In this document: positions 26,270 through 35,022 of the stretch, piece after piece
Layout: every line of letters begins with the position of its first letter
How positions within the stretch are numbered: the stretch's first letter is position 1
DNA from: JBBATK01 sp044224515
Lineage (GTDB): Bacteria > Bacteroidota > Ignavibacteria > Kapaibacteriales > NICIL-2
Assembly (NCBI GenBank): GCA_044224515.1
Contig: JBGAKH010000009.1
Location: forward strand, 62,001 to 126,000
DNA length: 64,000 nt
Reading direction: 5' to 3'
The notes under the pieces: model-generated
Told to the model about the DNA's origin: nothing
The model's database searches: none
What the model saw: only the letters and a program-made list of their open reading frames with translations
Position numbers and translations under genes: made by a program

Positions 26270-26533
26270 ATGTCTCCTGAACATTCAACGTCGAAATCAT
26301 CATCCCTAAGTCTCGAGGAAATTCAGGCTGCGATGCAGGACGAAGTTTTGCCCTATGTGCATTCGCATGGGGGATACGTAGAACTTTTGGGCTTTGAAGG
26401 AGCTACTCTTCGTTTGCGTTTGGCCGGAGCTTGCGAGCGTTGTTCGGCCCAGAATATCACTCTCAGAGCGGGAATCGAACGAATACTGCGACGCCGGTTT
26501 TCCGAGATCGATAGAGTCGTTCTCGTGGCCTAA
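26270..26533 (+). CDS. NifU C-terminal (Fe-S scaffold) domain protein
   Basis: 87 residues. It is a stand-alone NifU C-terminal domain: EVLPYVHSHGGYVELLGF followed by the cluster-binding CERC pair (Cys55 and Cys58) and a helix RAGIERILRRRF. Such proteins form bridging 4Fe-4S clusters in dimers and deliver them to apo-proteins. The N-terminal 15 residues are Ser-rich and probably disordered. There is no strong ribosome site. Divergent from KirBac and convergent with the DUF1460 gene, it is probably transcribed alone. Confidence 0.9.
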   Translation: MSPEHSTSKSSSLSLEEIQAAMQDEVLPYVHSHGGYVELLGFEGATLRLRLAGACERCSAQNITLRAGIERILRRRFSEIDRVVLVA

Positions 26534-26557
26534 TCCTTAAGTCATCGTGCAAAACTC

Positions 26558-27484
26558 TCAATGCTCAGTGGGTTCAATTGGTCGAGCAACGCTAATTCCA
26601 ATGTGAGTGCTGACGGTCTTGAGGTACTCCGAAATTGTTGTGTCGAACGTGACCTGCTTCTTAGCCAGCGAGGCATGTAAAAAATGCGCTGCACCGTCGT
26701 CGGATTTCACAATCATTCCCGTATGGGCATAGTCAAGTCCGGCTTTAGACGTAGCAATGGCGATGATATCTCCACTCTGTAGCTTCGATTCTATCTCGCT
26801 TACCCGTTCTTTTGGAACGTACCAGTGTGTGAGCTTGTTTATGCTCTGCTCAATGTCATGGATACGCTGAATGAGCTCGGGTTTGTCCTTCAGAGCCTTG
26901 TAGTATTGAGGATGTGTTGACATAAAATCCACATGCAACGCAAACTTGTCAGGATGGAGTTCCGGACTGATGTCACGCACGATGTGTTTGCTGACGTTAT
27001 CACTAATCCACTCTGCAGTGTAGTGCAATCGTGAACAATAGCCTGACACTCTTGCTTCGCGATACCGTGTAATACTTATTTGCTCAAGCATGGATCGAAG
27101 CTCGTATCGATGCTGCTTGACGCAGCGTGCTATAGCCAAACAGTTTTCGAAAAAGGTGACGCAGTCTAAACCTTCCAAGTTGACGACGGGTCGCTCGTCG
27201 CCGGCAACTTCCAAAGTGCCGCCGACGTAGGGTGTTCCCACAAACTCCTTGCCTATAGACGCCATGAGTTCACCGATCGGCAATAGATCCCAGTTTTTCT
27301 TCTGCGCTTTCAGGAATAACTCAGTTAGTCTCATCTGTGTGCGTGTTGAGGTCTGTGCCTCAAGCGCTTCTGCGTCGTTGAGACGACCAAGAATTTTCCC
27401 GGGTGTACTACGCAGTGCTGAAGGGAGTAGCGCCCACGCGGCTGAGGTCCCACCCATAAACAAGAATTGTCGTCTAGTACTCAT
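26558..27484 (-). CDS. DUF1460 family protein (NlpC/P60-like amidase fold), exported
   Basis: 308 residues. The leader STRRQFLFMGGTSAAWALL is Tat-like. DUF1460 signatures follow: FVGTPYVGGTLE, NLEGLDCVTFFEN with the probable nucleophilic Cys, and DYAHTGMIVKS with the probable catalytic His. DUF1460 proteins are related to NlpC/P60 cysteine peptidases, and a Bacteroides member is an N-acetylmuramoyl-L-alanine amidase. Here the likely site of action is the periplasm, on cell-wall fragments. The gene is convergent with the NifU-like gene. Its 5' side faces a 484-base gap. Confidence 0.83.
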   Translation of the reverse strand: MSTRRQFLFMGGTSAAWALLPSALRSTPGKILGRLNDAEALEAQTSTRTQMRLTELFLKAQKKNWDLLPIGELMASIGKEFVGTPYVGGTLEVAGDERPVVNLEGLDCVTFFENCLAIARCVKQHRYELRSMLEQISITRYREARVSGYCSRLHYTAEWISDNVSKHIVRDISPELHPDKFALHVDFMSTHPQYYKALKDKPELIQRIHDIEQSINKLTHWYVPKERVSEIESKLQSGDIIAIATSKAGLDYAHTGMIVKSDDGAAHFLHASLAKKQVTFDTTISEYLKTVSTHIGISVARPIEPTEH

Positions 27485-27968
27485 TGCGCAAAGTATATGG
27501 AACAGTGTTGTACAGTATGCATCGCTCTGTTAGTGGCCCCGACCTACAATCAATTGCCTCATGCACGGAATCATGTGATGGTACTGAATCAACGTTGCCA
27601 AAAAAAAAGGAAGAGAGTTCGTTGAGCTCAGATTCGTTGCCGGCGTGCCCATGCGGGCAGCAAAGCTGACCGCATAGAAAAAAGACGGTGAACGAAAATA
27701 CTGATCATAGTCTAGATGTGTAGAAGCGGATGACTATTCGGAAACGAAAATCCGCACGAACACAGCTCAAAGGTCTCTCTCTGCTCTTGTGGAGATTAGA
27801 CCCTCTGTCTCCACCAAAGGTGTCATGAAAAGTGTATTTTTGCAGACTGTCGTCAACAGGTCCTTAGAATATTGTCTGGCGACCGGTTAGTGCCATCGTT
27901 GTGTTGTAGACGAAACCTAAGAGGGAATAACACACAACCAGAAATTGCTCAACGGAAAGGAAACGCTG
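27485..27968. promoter_or_regulatory. Long intergenic region upstream of biotin carboxylase
   Basis: 484 bases between the divergent DUF1460 and accC genes. It contains an A10 run (27600-27609) and a hairpin GTGGAGA/TCTCCAC (27789-27814, 12-base loop) with no T-tract. There is no accB-like coding sequence. No gene is supported here. Confidence 0.45.
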
Positions 27969-29402
27969 GTGTTTACGAAGATATTGATTGCGAATCGCGG
28001 CGAGATTGCACTTCGAGTGATCCGTACGTGTAAGAAAATGGGGATCAAAACGGTAGCTATTTATTCTGAAGCGGATCAACATTCCCTGCATATTAAAGAG
28101 GCAGATGAAGCCATAGCCATTGGCGGTTACACACCGCGTGAGAGCTACCTCGTTATGGAAAAGATTTTAAAGGCCATTCAGGATAGCGGAGCAGAAGCGG
28201 TGCATCCCGGCTATGGTTTTCTTTCCGAAAACGATGAATTCGCTCGACGTGTGCAAGAGATGGGATGTGTGTTTATCGGACCAAGTCCGGAAGCAATCGA
28301 TGCATTGGGAGATAAAACTGCGGCGCGTGAATTAGCAATTGCGCACAACGTTCCTGTAGCTCCGGGATCGCACGGAGCCATAAGTGGCTATGAAGAGGTG
28401 TTGGAACTTGCAACACGCATTGGTTATCCGGTCCTCATCAAAGCCGCAGCAGGCGGAGGAGGCAAGGGCATGCGGGCTGTGTTTGCTGAAGAGGAGCTTC
28501 GCGACGGATTGGCAGCTGCTCAAGGTGAGGCATTGAATTCGTTTAATGATGATCGCGTGTTTGTTGAGAAGTACGTGTTGAACCCGCGCCATATTGAGAT
28601 CCAAGTCCTGGCCGACAACCACGGCAATGTATTGTATTTCCCGGAGCGTGAATGCTCAATTCAGCGACGCCACCAAAAGGTTGTAGAAGAATCGCCTTCG
28701 ACAGCCGTTTCACCGGAGCTTCGTACGGCAATGGGTGAAGCTGGTGCTCGGCTCGTGCGCGCTTCCGGCTACACCAATGCCGGAACGATTGAGTTTCTCT
28801 TGGATGAAGATGGTTCTTTCTACTTCATGGAGGTCAATACTCGCCTTCAAGTTGAGCATCCGGTGACTGAGATGATTTCCGGAGTAGATTTTGTAGAACA
28901 GCAACTTCGCATCGCGGCAGGGGAACAATTGGGTATCCGTCAATCGGATATTTCAGAGCCAAAAGGACATGCTATCGAATGTCGAGTTTGCGCAGAAGAC
29001 GTCTTCAATTCCTTCCTGCCCGATACCGGTGTCGTGGAATACTTGTCGTTGGCAGAAGGCGAAGGTATTCGAAATGACTCCGGCTTGTATGTTGGTTACG
29101 AAGTTTCCGTACACTATGACCCGATGGTTGCCAAGTTGATCGTACATGCCGATAGTCGTGCCGAAGCTATTCAACGATGTGTCCAAGCCATTGACAAAAC
29201 AGTAATTAGTGGCTTTAGAACGACCCTTGCCTTTTGTCGTATTGTGCTTAACTCAGAGGCATTTCGCAGTGGCGACTACTCGACCCGCTTTGTCGAGAAG
29301 TATTGGCACGATTCTTTAGTATCAGAACATACTGAACTCTTGTCTGCCGTTGCAGCTCTAAGTTTCGAAGCCTACACACAGCGTCGAACGCCGATTCAAT
29401 AG
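27969..29402 (+). CDS. accC: Acetyl-CoA carboxylase, biotin carboxylase subunit
   Basis: 477 residues from GTG 27969, chosen because the family start (FTKILIANRGEIALRV) follows directly and AAAGGA lies upstream. ATP-grasp motifs are present: KAAAGGGGKGMR (glycine-rich loop), FMEVNTRLQVEHPVTE (metal binding and catalytic), and EVHYDP-type VSVHYDPMVAKL near the end. The enzyme carboxylates biotin on its carrier protein, the first step of fatty acid synthesis, or serves a propionyl-CoA carboxylase. The carrier (AccB) gene, often just upstream, is missing here, so the partner must be elsewhere. AccC of fatty acid synthesis is favoured by length. Confidence 0.92.
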   Translation: MFTKILIANRGEIALRVIRTCKKMGIKTVAIYSEADQHSLHIKEADEAIAIGGYTPRESYLVMEKILKAIQDSGAEAVHPGYGFLSENDEFARRVQEMGCVFIGPSPEAIDALGDKTAARELAIAHNVPVAPGSHGAISGYEEVLELATRIGYPVLIKAAAGGGGKGMRAVFAEEELRDGLAAAQGEALNSFNDDRVFVEKYVLNPRHIEIQVLADNHGNVLYFPERECSIQRRHQKVVEESPSTAVSPELRTAMGEAGARLVRASGYTNAGTIEFLLDEDGSFYFMEVNTRLQVEHPVTEMISGVDFVEQQLRIAAGEQLGIRQSDISEPKGHAIECRVCAEDVFNSFLPDTGVVEYLSLAEGEGIRNDSGLYVGYEVSVHYDPMVAKLIVHADSRAEAIQRCVQAIDKTVISGFRTTLAFCRIVLNSEAFRSGDYSTRFVEKYWHDSLVSEHTELLSAVAALSFEAYTQRRTPIQ

Positions 29403-29510
29403 GATTACGACAGTAGACACGAGATTCACGTCCTTTACTCCGAACTCCTGCAGATCAGATGTGCGAGTACCCGGATGTTGAATGTTGTTGAATACTAGCT
29501 GAGATGTTCT

Positions 29511-29783
29511 ATGTCTGATTCGAATTCCACTCGCAAATGTCCATCCTGTGGAGCTATTGGCCGCATGTATCGTTCACATTCTCGTTCTTCATTTGAACGC
29601 GTGATGCATGCACTTTCAGGACTGGTGCTCGTTTACCGTTGCCATCAATGTAACTGGCGCGGTTTCATGTTTCGCAACTTTCCGACCCAATCGCGTGTAG
29701 CATTCTGGCTTTCGATTAGCCTTAGCGTGGCCGGTACTTTAGGTACCCTGATGAGCCTGGCGCTCTTCTTTTACAACCGCTGA
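29511..29783 (+). CDS. Zinc-ribbon membrane protein, unknown function
   Basis: 90 residues. Two Cys pairs, CPSCG near residue 10 and CHQC near residue 44, form a probable zinc ribbon. One TM segment (about 64-86, FWLSISLSVAGTLGTLMSLALF) follows and the tail is very short. The spacer between the Cys pairs is Ser/Arg-rich with a hydrophobic helix (ALSGLVLVYR). I do not recognise the family. It is 108 bases after accC, with no clear ribosome site. Confidence 0.65.
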   Translation: MSDSNSTRKCPSCGAIGRMYRSHSRSSFERVMHALSGLVLVYRCHQCNWRGFMFRNFPTQSRVAFWLSISLSVAGTLGTLMSLALFFYNR

Positions 29784-30146
29784 CGAGGGCTCAGCAAGCC
29801 CGAAGACCAATCAAGACTATTTTGAGAGACGGAACAGTAGCTCCTGCGATTCCTGACCCCTGTGCCAAGAAATTCCGATCCTTTCACTGCGTCGACAGGT
29901 ACAGACCGAAGGACAGTTCCGACGCTTCCACATCAAAATTAAGCCTAGGTACTTGAGCAGATAAGACCTCACTCTTGACGGTCCGGACAACGCTATGTCT
30001 AGAACTAGCAACGAGTTTTTATTTGTTGAGCAGTGTTCCGGAGTTCGTGTGGATCACATCTTTTTTTAATTTGACAGACGACCGAGGGGAAAACGGTTCG
30101 ACTATCGACATGTGATGTCTATTTAACACTATCAGGAGTAGTACTC
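29784..30146. promoter_or_regulatory. Intergenic region with weak hairpins upstream of the Omp28-like gene
   Basis: 363 bases. A weak GGGCT-cagca-AGCCC hairpin lies directly after the previous gene (29787-29801). Further on are a TTGACA box (about 30071), a GACAT-gtg-ATGTC palindrome (30107-30119) and an AGGAG site before the start codon. A -10 box at proper spacing is not clear. No gene is seen. Confidence 0.45.
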
Positions 30147-32231
30147 ATGAAGCTAATGGGGATTCTGGCCATGCTCTGCGTGGCATTTACAGTACAGAGT
30201 GCGGCGCAGTCGCTTGTCTCAACAACTCCCTACCACCGCATTATTGTTTTGGAAGAGTTTACCGGCATACACTGCGGTTATTGTCCCGACGGACATAGAC
30301 TTGCTACCCAACTCTATAACAAGTTCAACCAAGAGCCGGTGTTGATTAACATTCACAGCGGAGGGTATGCGGTGCCCGGGACCGGTGAGCCGGATTTTCG
30401 ATGCTCGTTCGGACAACCGATTGACGATCAAGCTCAAGTGAGTGGATACCCTGCAGGCACACTGAACCGACACAAGTTCTTTGGAAGCGATACCACCTCA
30501 ATGGGACGTTCCACATGGGATTTGGCTGCTCCCGTTCTCATGGCCCTTCCGAGTCCGGTCAACGTTGGTTTGAAATCAAGCTTTGATACGCTTACTAGAG
30601 AGTTACGGGTGGATGTTGAAGCCTACTATACCGACAATGCGCCGGCTAAGACCAACATGCTGAACGTGGCGCTGCTCGAGAACGACGTTATCGGAATCCA
30701 ATACGACTACGCGGCAGGTACACCAAATCCGGAGTATCATCACATGCACATGCTGCGTTGGATGCTAACAGGACAGTGGGGTGACACCGTGACAACAACT
30801 TCGACAGGTACCTTGGTAAAGCGAAGCTACACCTATACCGTACCAGCTGAATTCAACATAGCTCATTGCGATGTTGCTGCCTTTATGGCAGAAGGCCAAC
30901 AAGAGATTTACACCGGAGCTAAAGTTGCAGCAATGGGTGGCACGACGCTGCAAGTTGGCACCTTAAACATCGATAACACGCAAGCAAAAACTGTGTCTTC
31001 CGGGGCGAATGCTGACTTTGCGCTAACCTCTTCGAACGTTCTGGGAGCAGACGAGATGTACACGCTTGAACTGGTTTCGAACGCCCCGGCTGCTTGGCAG
31101 ATTAGTACAACAGTGAAAGGTGCTGCTTACACCGGTGCTGCTTTTGCAATGGCAAAAAACGAGAGTTCGGCAATCAAGGTTCATGTTGAGCCCGGAGCAA
31201 CATCAGGCGTTGGCCGTATCGACGTGTATTTACGTTCGGTCAGTTACCCAATGTCGCCGGTCGTCAAGCGCAGCGTGTATCTTATGGCAGGTGTTGAAAA
31301 TCTGTTGATGTCACATCCGGACGCGTTGAAATATGATTCAGTCTACACACGTGCTATGGAAGTTGCCGGTTGTTCCAACACCGGGAACATGGATCGCAAT
31401 GTTTTTGAGATTTTCTCTCAAGAGAATGCCTTAACCGGTCTCAAGAGCGTCTTCTACAACGTCAGCTGGGCATTCCCGGGCATCACGGACGTGAGTATGA
31501 ATGCCCTCGCGAAGCTCATGGATAACGGTACACATTTGCTGGTTGCCGGTCAAGATTACGGCTGGGATCTCGCATCGCTCGATACCAATGCGCATGCTAC
31601 GACCGCTACGCGTGCTTTCTACACAAAGTACATGCACGCCACTTTTGTTGCGGATGGCAACAGTGCCAATTCTAAGTATACGGCGGTGACTTCAGACCCA
31701 CTGTTCAAGACAGTACCGACTTCGGTGATTACGGCTCCGTATGGTCCTACATATTTTTACCCGGACCAATTCACACCTCAAGCACCGGCTAAAACAATCT
31801 TTACGTACAACAACTTCACCTCGAAAGTCGGCGGTTTGCGCTTCGAGGGCACATACAAACTTGTCTATCTAGGCGTGGGCTTGGAGCAGTTGAATCCTGC
31901 CGCCGGCGACATGATTGTAACTCAAGCAAAGCGTTGGTTTGCAAATGAGATTTCTTCGGTCGAGTTTGACGACCTGTTGGCGAAGGGGGCTTCCATTTAT
32001 CCGAACCCGGCCACCAATACCGTGCGTGTGGTGTTCCCGAGTAGTCTTGATGCCGCAACACTTCGCGTAATCGACAATGTTGGACGTACAGTGTATGAAC
32101 AAGAACTTGAGCAAAGCTCGGGTATTATGAATATCGATGTTAGCGCACTCTCGGCAGGTAGTTACCGTCTTTGTATCGTTAATCTGGCTCATACCGAGAT
32201 TTCAAGCAGCACACTCAATATTGTGCGCTAA
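30147..32231 (+). CDS. Omp28-related thioredoxin-like protein with T9SS sorting domain
   Basis: 694 residues with signal peptide (LMGILAMLCVAFTVQSAAQ). Residues about 30-130 form a thioredoxin-like region: VLEEFTGIHCGYCPDGHR with a CxxC redox pair, then INIHSGGYAVPG. An Omp28-like beta domain follows to about residue 250. Central domains contain no motif I recognise (about 260-600). The C-terminal about 80 residues are a T9SS type A sorting domain (ASIYPNPATNTVRVVF, GRTVYEQEL, LSAGSYRLCIVN). The protein should be secreted and anchored at or released from the surface. A redox or cargo-folding role for the CxxC is possible but unproven. AGGAG lies before the ATG. Confidence 0.85.
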   Translation: MKLMGILAMLCVAFTVQSAAQSLVSTTPYHRIIVLEEFTGIHCGYCPDGHRLATQLYNKFNQEPVLINIHSGGYAVPGTGEPDFRCSFGQPIDDQAQVSGYPAGTLNRHKFFGSDTTSMGRSTWDLAAPVLMALPSPVNVGLKSSFDTLTRELRVDVEAYYTDNAPAKTNMLNVALLENDVIGIQYDYAAGTPNPEYHHMHMLRWMLTGQWGDTVTTTSTGTLVKRSYTYTVPAEFNIAHCDVAAFMAEGQQEIYTGAKVAAMGGTTLQVGTLNIDNTQAKTVSSGANADFALTSSNVLGADEMYTLELVSNAPAAWQISTTVKGAAYTGAAFAMAKNESSAIKVHVEPGATSGVGRIDVYLRSVSYPMSPVVKRSVYLMAGVENLLMSHPDALKYDSVYTRAMEVAGCSNTGNMDRNVFEIFSQENALTGLKSVFYNVSWAFPGITDVSMNALAKLMDNGTHLLVAGQDYGWDLASLDTNAHATTATRAFYTKYMHATFVADGNSANSKYTAVTSDPLFKTVPTSVITAPYGPTYFYPDQFTPQAPAKTIFTYNNFTSKVGGLRFEGTYKLVYLGVGLEQLNPAAGDMIVTQAKRWFANEISSVEFDDLLAKGASIYPNPATNTVRVVFPSSLDAATLRVIDNVGRTVYEQELEQSSGIMNIDVSALSAGSYRLCIVNLAHTEISSSTLNIVR

Positions 32232-32258
32232 GTATCTCCCACAGAGTAAGGATTTTTC

Positions 32259-32288
32259 CACAGGCGACGCCCAAAAGCGTCGCCTGTG
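32259..32288. repeat. Perfect 12-bp palindrome preceded by GGATTTTT (hairpin copy C)
   Basis: CACAGGCGACGC-CCAAAA-GCGTCGCCTGTG begins 1 base after a GGATTTTT tract (32250-32257) and 27 bases after the Omp28-like gene stop. No T-tract follows on the plus strand and an A-tract follows on the minus strand, so a classical terminator is not supported on either strand. A strong stem may still help termination with other factors. Confidence 0.6.
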
Positions 32289-32497
32289 TGCGTTGTAGGG
32301 GCTTGAGAGAGTGTGTCGAACTCCCCAACAAGCCACACTTCACCACCCTTCTCCCATACCCAAATGCGCCCCTCTCCGTATCTTTGTATTCGCCGTTTTT
32401 AGACCTAATTCTACCGCTCGTTTCTCCGGAATCGAGCATGTTGCGAGTCTAACCATTAGGCGCAAAAACTTCATTGAGAAACGCAGAACTTCCCTTT

Positions 32498-34771
32498 ATG
32501 AGCACCAGCGAAATGGACTCCGGTCTTTACTCGGAAATTGAAATAACAGTCGACGTTGCGCGTGAACTTGGTTTAAGTGAAGCCGAATACACTGCGATTT
32601 GCGGTGTTCTGGGTCGCACTCCAACCTACACGGAATTAGGGGTTTACTCCGTTATGTGGAGCGAGCATTGCTCGTACAAAAATTCCATTCTTCAACTCAA
32701 AACCTTACCGCGATCGGGAGGACGAATGCTTGTTGAAGCCGGTGAGGAAAACGCCGGACTCATCGATGTTGGCGGCGGGTACGCCATTGCGTTCAAGATT
32801 GAGTCTCACAACCACCCCAGTGCCATCGAACCGGTAGAAGGAGCCGCCACCGGCGTAGGCGGAATTCTGCGAGACATCTTTACCATGGGAGCACGCCCGG
32901 TCGCAGCTCTTAATTCTCTACGTTTTGGTGAATTGGATTCTGCCAGAACACGCTACCTACTAAAAGGAGTCGTAAAGGGAATTGGTCATTATGGTAACGC
33001 CTTCGGCGTTCCCACTGTTGGGGGAGAGATCTACTTCGACAAGTGCTATACGGATAACCCTTTGGTCAATGCTATGGCGGTCGGAGTCGTGAAGACCGAT
33101 GCCACAGCTTCCGCTATCGCGCTTGGAACAGGCAACCCCGTCATGATCATGGGATCCAGCACCGGTCGAGATGGCATTCACGGAGCATCGATGGCATCGA
33201 AGGAATTCGATGGCGATCCTCAGAATATGCGACCAACCGTGCAAGTTGGGGATCCGTTTGCAGAGAAGTTGTTGCTGGAGGCCACACTTGAGCTCATTCA
33301 GAGCGGAGTAGTGGTTGGCATGCAAGACATGGGTGCGGCAGGCATCTGCTGCAGTACGAGTGAGATGAGTGCAAAGGGCAAGGTTGGTATGAACATTAAT
33401 CTTGATCTCGTTCCCCTTCGCGAAGAGGGGATGAGCGCTTACGAAATCATGCTCAGTGAGTCACAGGAGAGAATGCTCGTCGTCGTTGAGAAGGGAAAAG
33501 AGGACATCGCTTCAGCCATTTGCGCGAAGTGGGACGTTCCGATAACGACCATTGGCGTCGTAACCGACGACGGAATCATTAGCGTACATCGCTTCGGTGC
33601 CTGCGTGCAACGTATACCTGCGCAGTCTCTGGTTCTCGGTGGTGGTGCACCGGTATACGTTCGTGAGTGGAAGGAAGCATCGTATGTCGCTGAAGCTCGC
33701 ACATTAGACAACAATGCCATTGAGCAGCACTGCCGGGAAATAGGCGCGCAGACTATTCTAGAGCGTTTGTTGCAATGCTCAACTATTGCCTCCAAGCGTT
33801 GGGTTTTTGAACAGTATGACTCGCAGGTTGGTTCGAATACCATGCAGAAGAGTGGCGGTGACGCTGCGGTGTTACGCATGAAGGAGCTTCCGGGACAAGG
33901 CTTTGCTATTTCAACGGATTGCAACTCACGGTACGTGTATCTAAATCCCTATCGGGGAGGCATGGCTGCAGTTGTCGAAGCTGCTCGTAATTGTGTTTGC
34001 GTTGGTGCGGAACCTGTTGCGATCACCAACTGCTTAAACTTCGGAAACCCTTACGATCCTGAAGTGTACTGGCAGTTCAGAGAAGCCATTCGCGGAATGG
34101 GAGATGCGTGTCGCGCACTCAATACGCCTGTAACCGGTGGGAACGTCAGCTTCCACAATGAATCTCAGAAACACGCAGTGTATCCCACACCGACAATTGG
34201 GATGCTTGGACTCATCGATGATGTAAACAAGACTGTTGGCGCAGCCTTTCAACAGGAGGGCGATGTGGTGTTGCTTTTGGGTACCCATCGAGCCGAATTG
34301 GGAGCGTCCGAACTTGTGAAGCTCATTCTCGGCGAGCCACGCGGTGACGCGCCTTTAGTTGATTTGGACGAAGAAGTGCGCTTGCAACGGTGCCTACTGC
34401 AATGTATTCGTAATGGCTGGGTTCAGTCGGCGCACGATTGTGCTGAGGGTGGTCTTGCAGTCGCTCTCACGGAGAGTTGTATCATTGGCACTCGTCGCAT
34501 TGGAGTAGACACAACAGAACAAGTCGGTTCAAGCTTTGCGCACCTGTTTGGCGAAGCACAATCACGTGTTGTTGTGAGCTGTCGTCCATCCGATTTTGAA
34601 GCCATTGTATCCCATTGCGCAGCCAACGCTGTTGAATGCGCTCGGATTGGTACAGTTGGCGGCAATGAGATAGTGATAGGGGCTCTTCGACTTCATGTCG
34701 ATACTGCTCATCGCTTGTACTATTCCGCGTTGCCTGAAGCATTGCATGTAGAGACCTATTCCATTCAGTAG
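32498..34771 (+). CDS. purL: Phosphoribosylformylglycinamidine synthase II (PurL, small type)
   Basis: 757 residues from ATG 32498 (a TTG at 32474 also exists). The small PurL signature WSEHCSYKN with catalytic His, the IESHNHPSAIEPVEGAATG loop and the second-half repeat TPVTGGNVSFHNES are present. PurL catalyses FGAR to FGAM with ammonia from PurQ, helped by PurS. Neither is adjacent. purD lies 4 kb downstream on the same strand but is not co-transcribed in any obvious way. Length is typical of the PurSLQ-type enzyme. Confidence 0.95.
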   Translation: MSTSEMDSGLYSEIEITVDVARELGLSEAEYTAICGVLGRTPTYTELGVYSVMWSEHCSYKNSILQLKTLPRSGGRMLVEAGEENAGLIDVGGGYAIAFKIESHNHPSAIEPVEGAATGVGGILRDIFTMGARPVAALNSLRFGELDSARTRYLLKGVVKGIGHYGNAFGVPTVGGEIYFDKCYTDNPLVNAMAVGVVKTDATASAIALGTGNPVMIMGSSTGRDGIHGASMASKEFDGDPQNMRPTVQVGDPFAEKLLLEATLELIQSGVVVGMQDMGAAGICCSTSEMSAKGKVGMNINLDLVPLREEGMSAYEIMLSESQERMLVVVEKGKEDIASAICAKWDVPITTIGVVTDDGIISVHRFGACVQRIPAQSLVLGGGAPVYVREWKEASYVAEARTLDNNAIEQHCREIGAQTILERLLQCSTIASKRWVFEQYDSQVGSNTMQKSGGDAAVLRMKELPGQGFAISTDCNSRYVYLNPYRGGMAAVVEAARNCVCVGAEPVAITNCLNFGNPYDPEVYWQFREAIRGMGDACRALNTPVTGGNVSFHNESQKHAVYPTPTIGMLGLIDDVNKTVGAAFQQEGDVVLLLGTHRAELGASELVKLILGEPRGDAPLVDLDEEVRLQRCLLQCIRNGWVQSAHDCAEGGLAVALTESCIIGTRRIGVDTTEQVGSSFAHLFGEAQSRVVVSCRPSDFEAIVSHCAANAVECARIGTVGGNEIVIGALRLHVDTAHRLYYSALPEALHVETYSIQ

Positions 34772-34861
34772 GTCGCGACGCAACAGTATGTAAGCGCGAA
34801 GCTGCAGATGAGCTTTCGATTGACAGCGAACGCAGAATAGAGGTGCAACGATCTCGCGGTA

Positions 34862-34897
34862 TCCGGGTCTTGTCCTTGCGAAGGACGACTTCGGATG
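34862..34897 (+). other. Extended hairpin upstream of alaS, possible leader structure
   Basis: An inner perfect stem GTCCTT-gcg-AAGGAC (34872-34886) lies inside outer arms ATCCG/CGGAT (34862-34897). It is about 125 bases before the alaS start in a 251-base gap. No T-tract follows. It may be a 5' leader structure or chance. Confidence 0.35.
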
Positions 34898-35022
34898 ATA
34901 GCTTCGGTTTTCGTCTTACAAACACGAGTTCACGGAAAATAAGAGATAATAACAGAGAATGACTGCGTACCTCCGATAAGGGGTACACACAACACTATAG
35001 AATACAAGAGACCATTACCATC

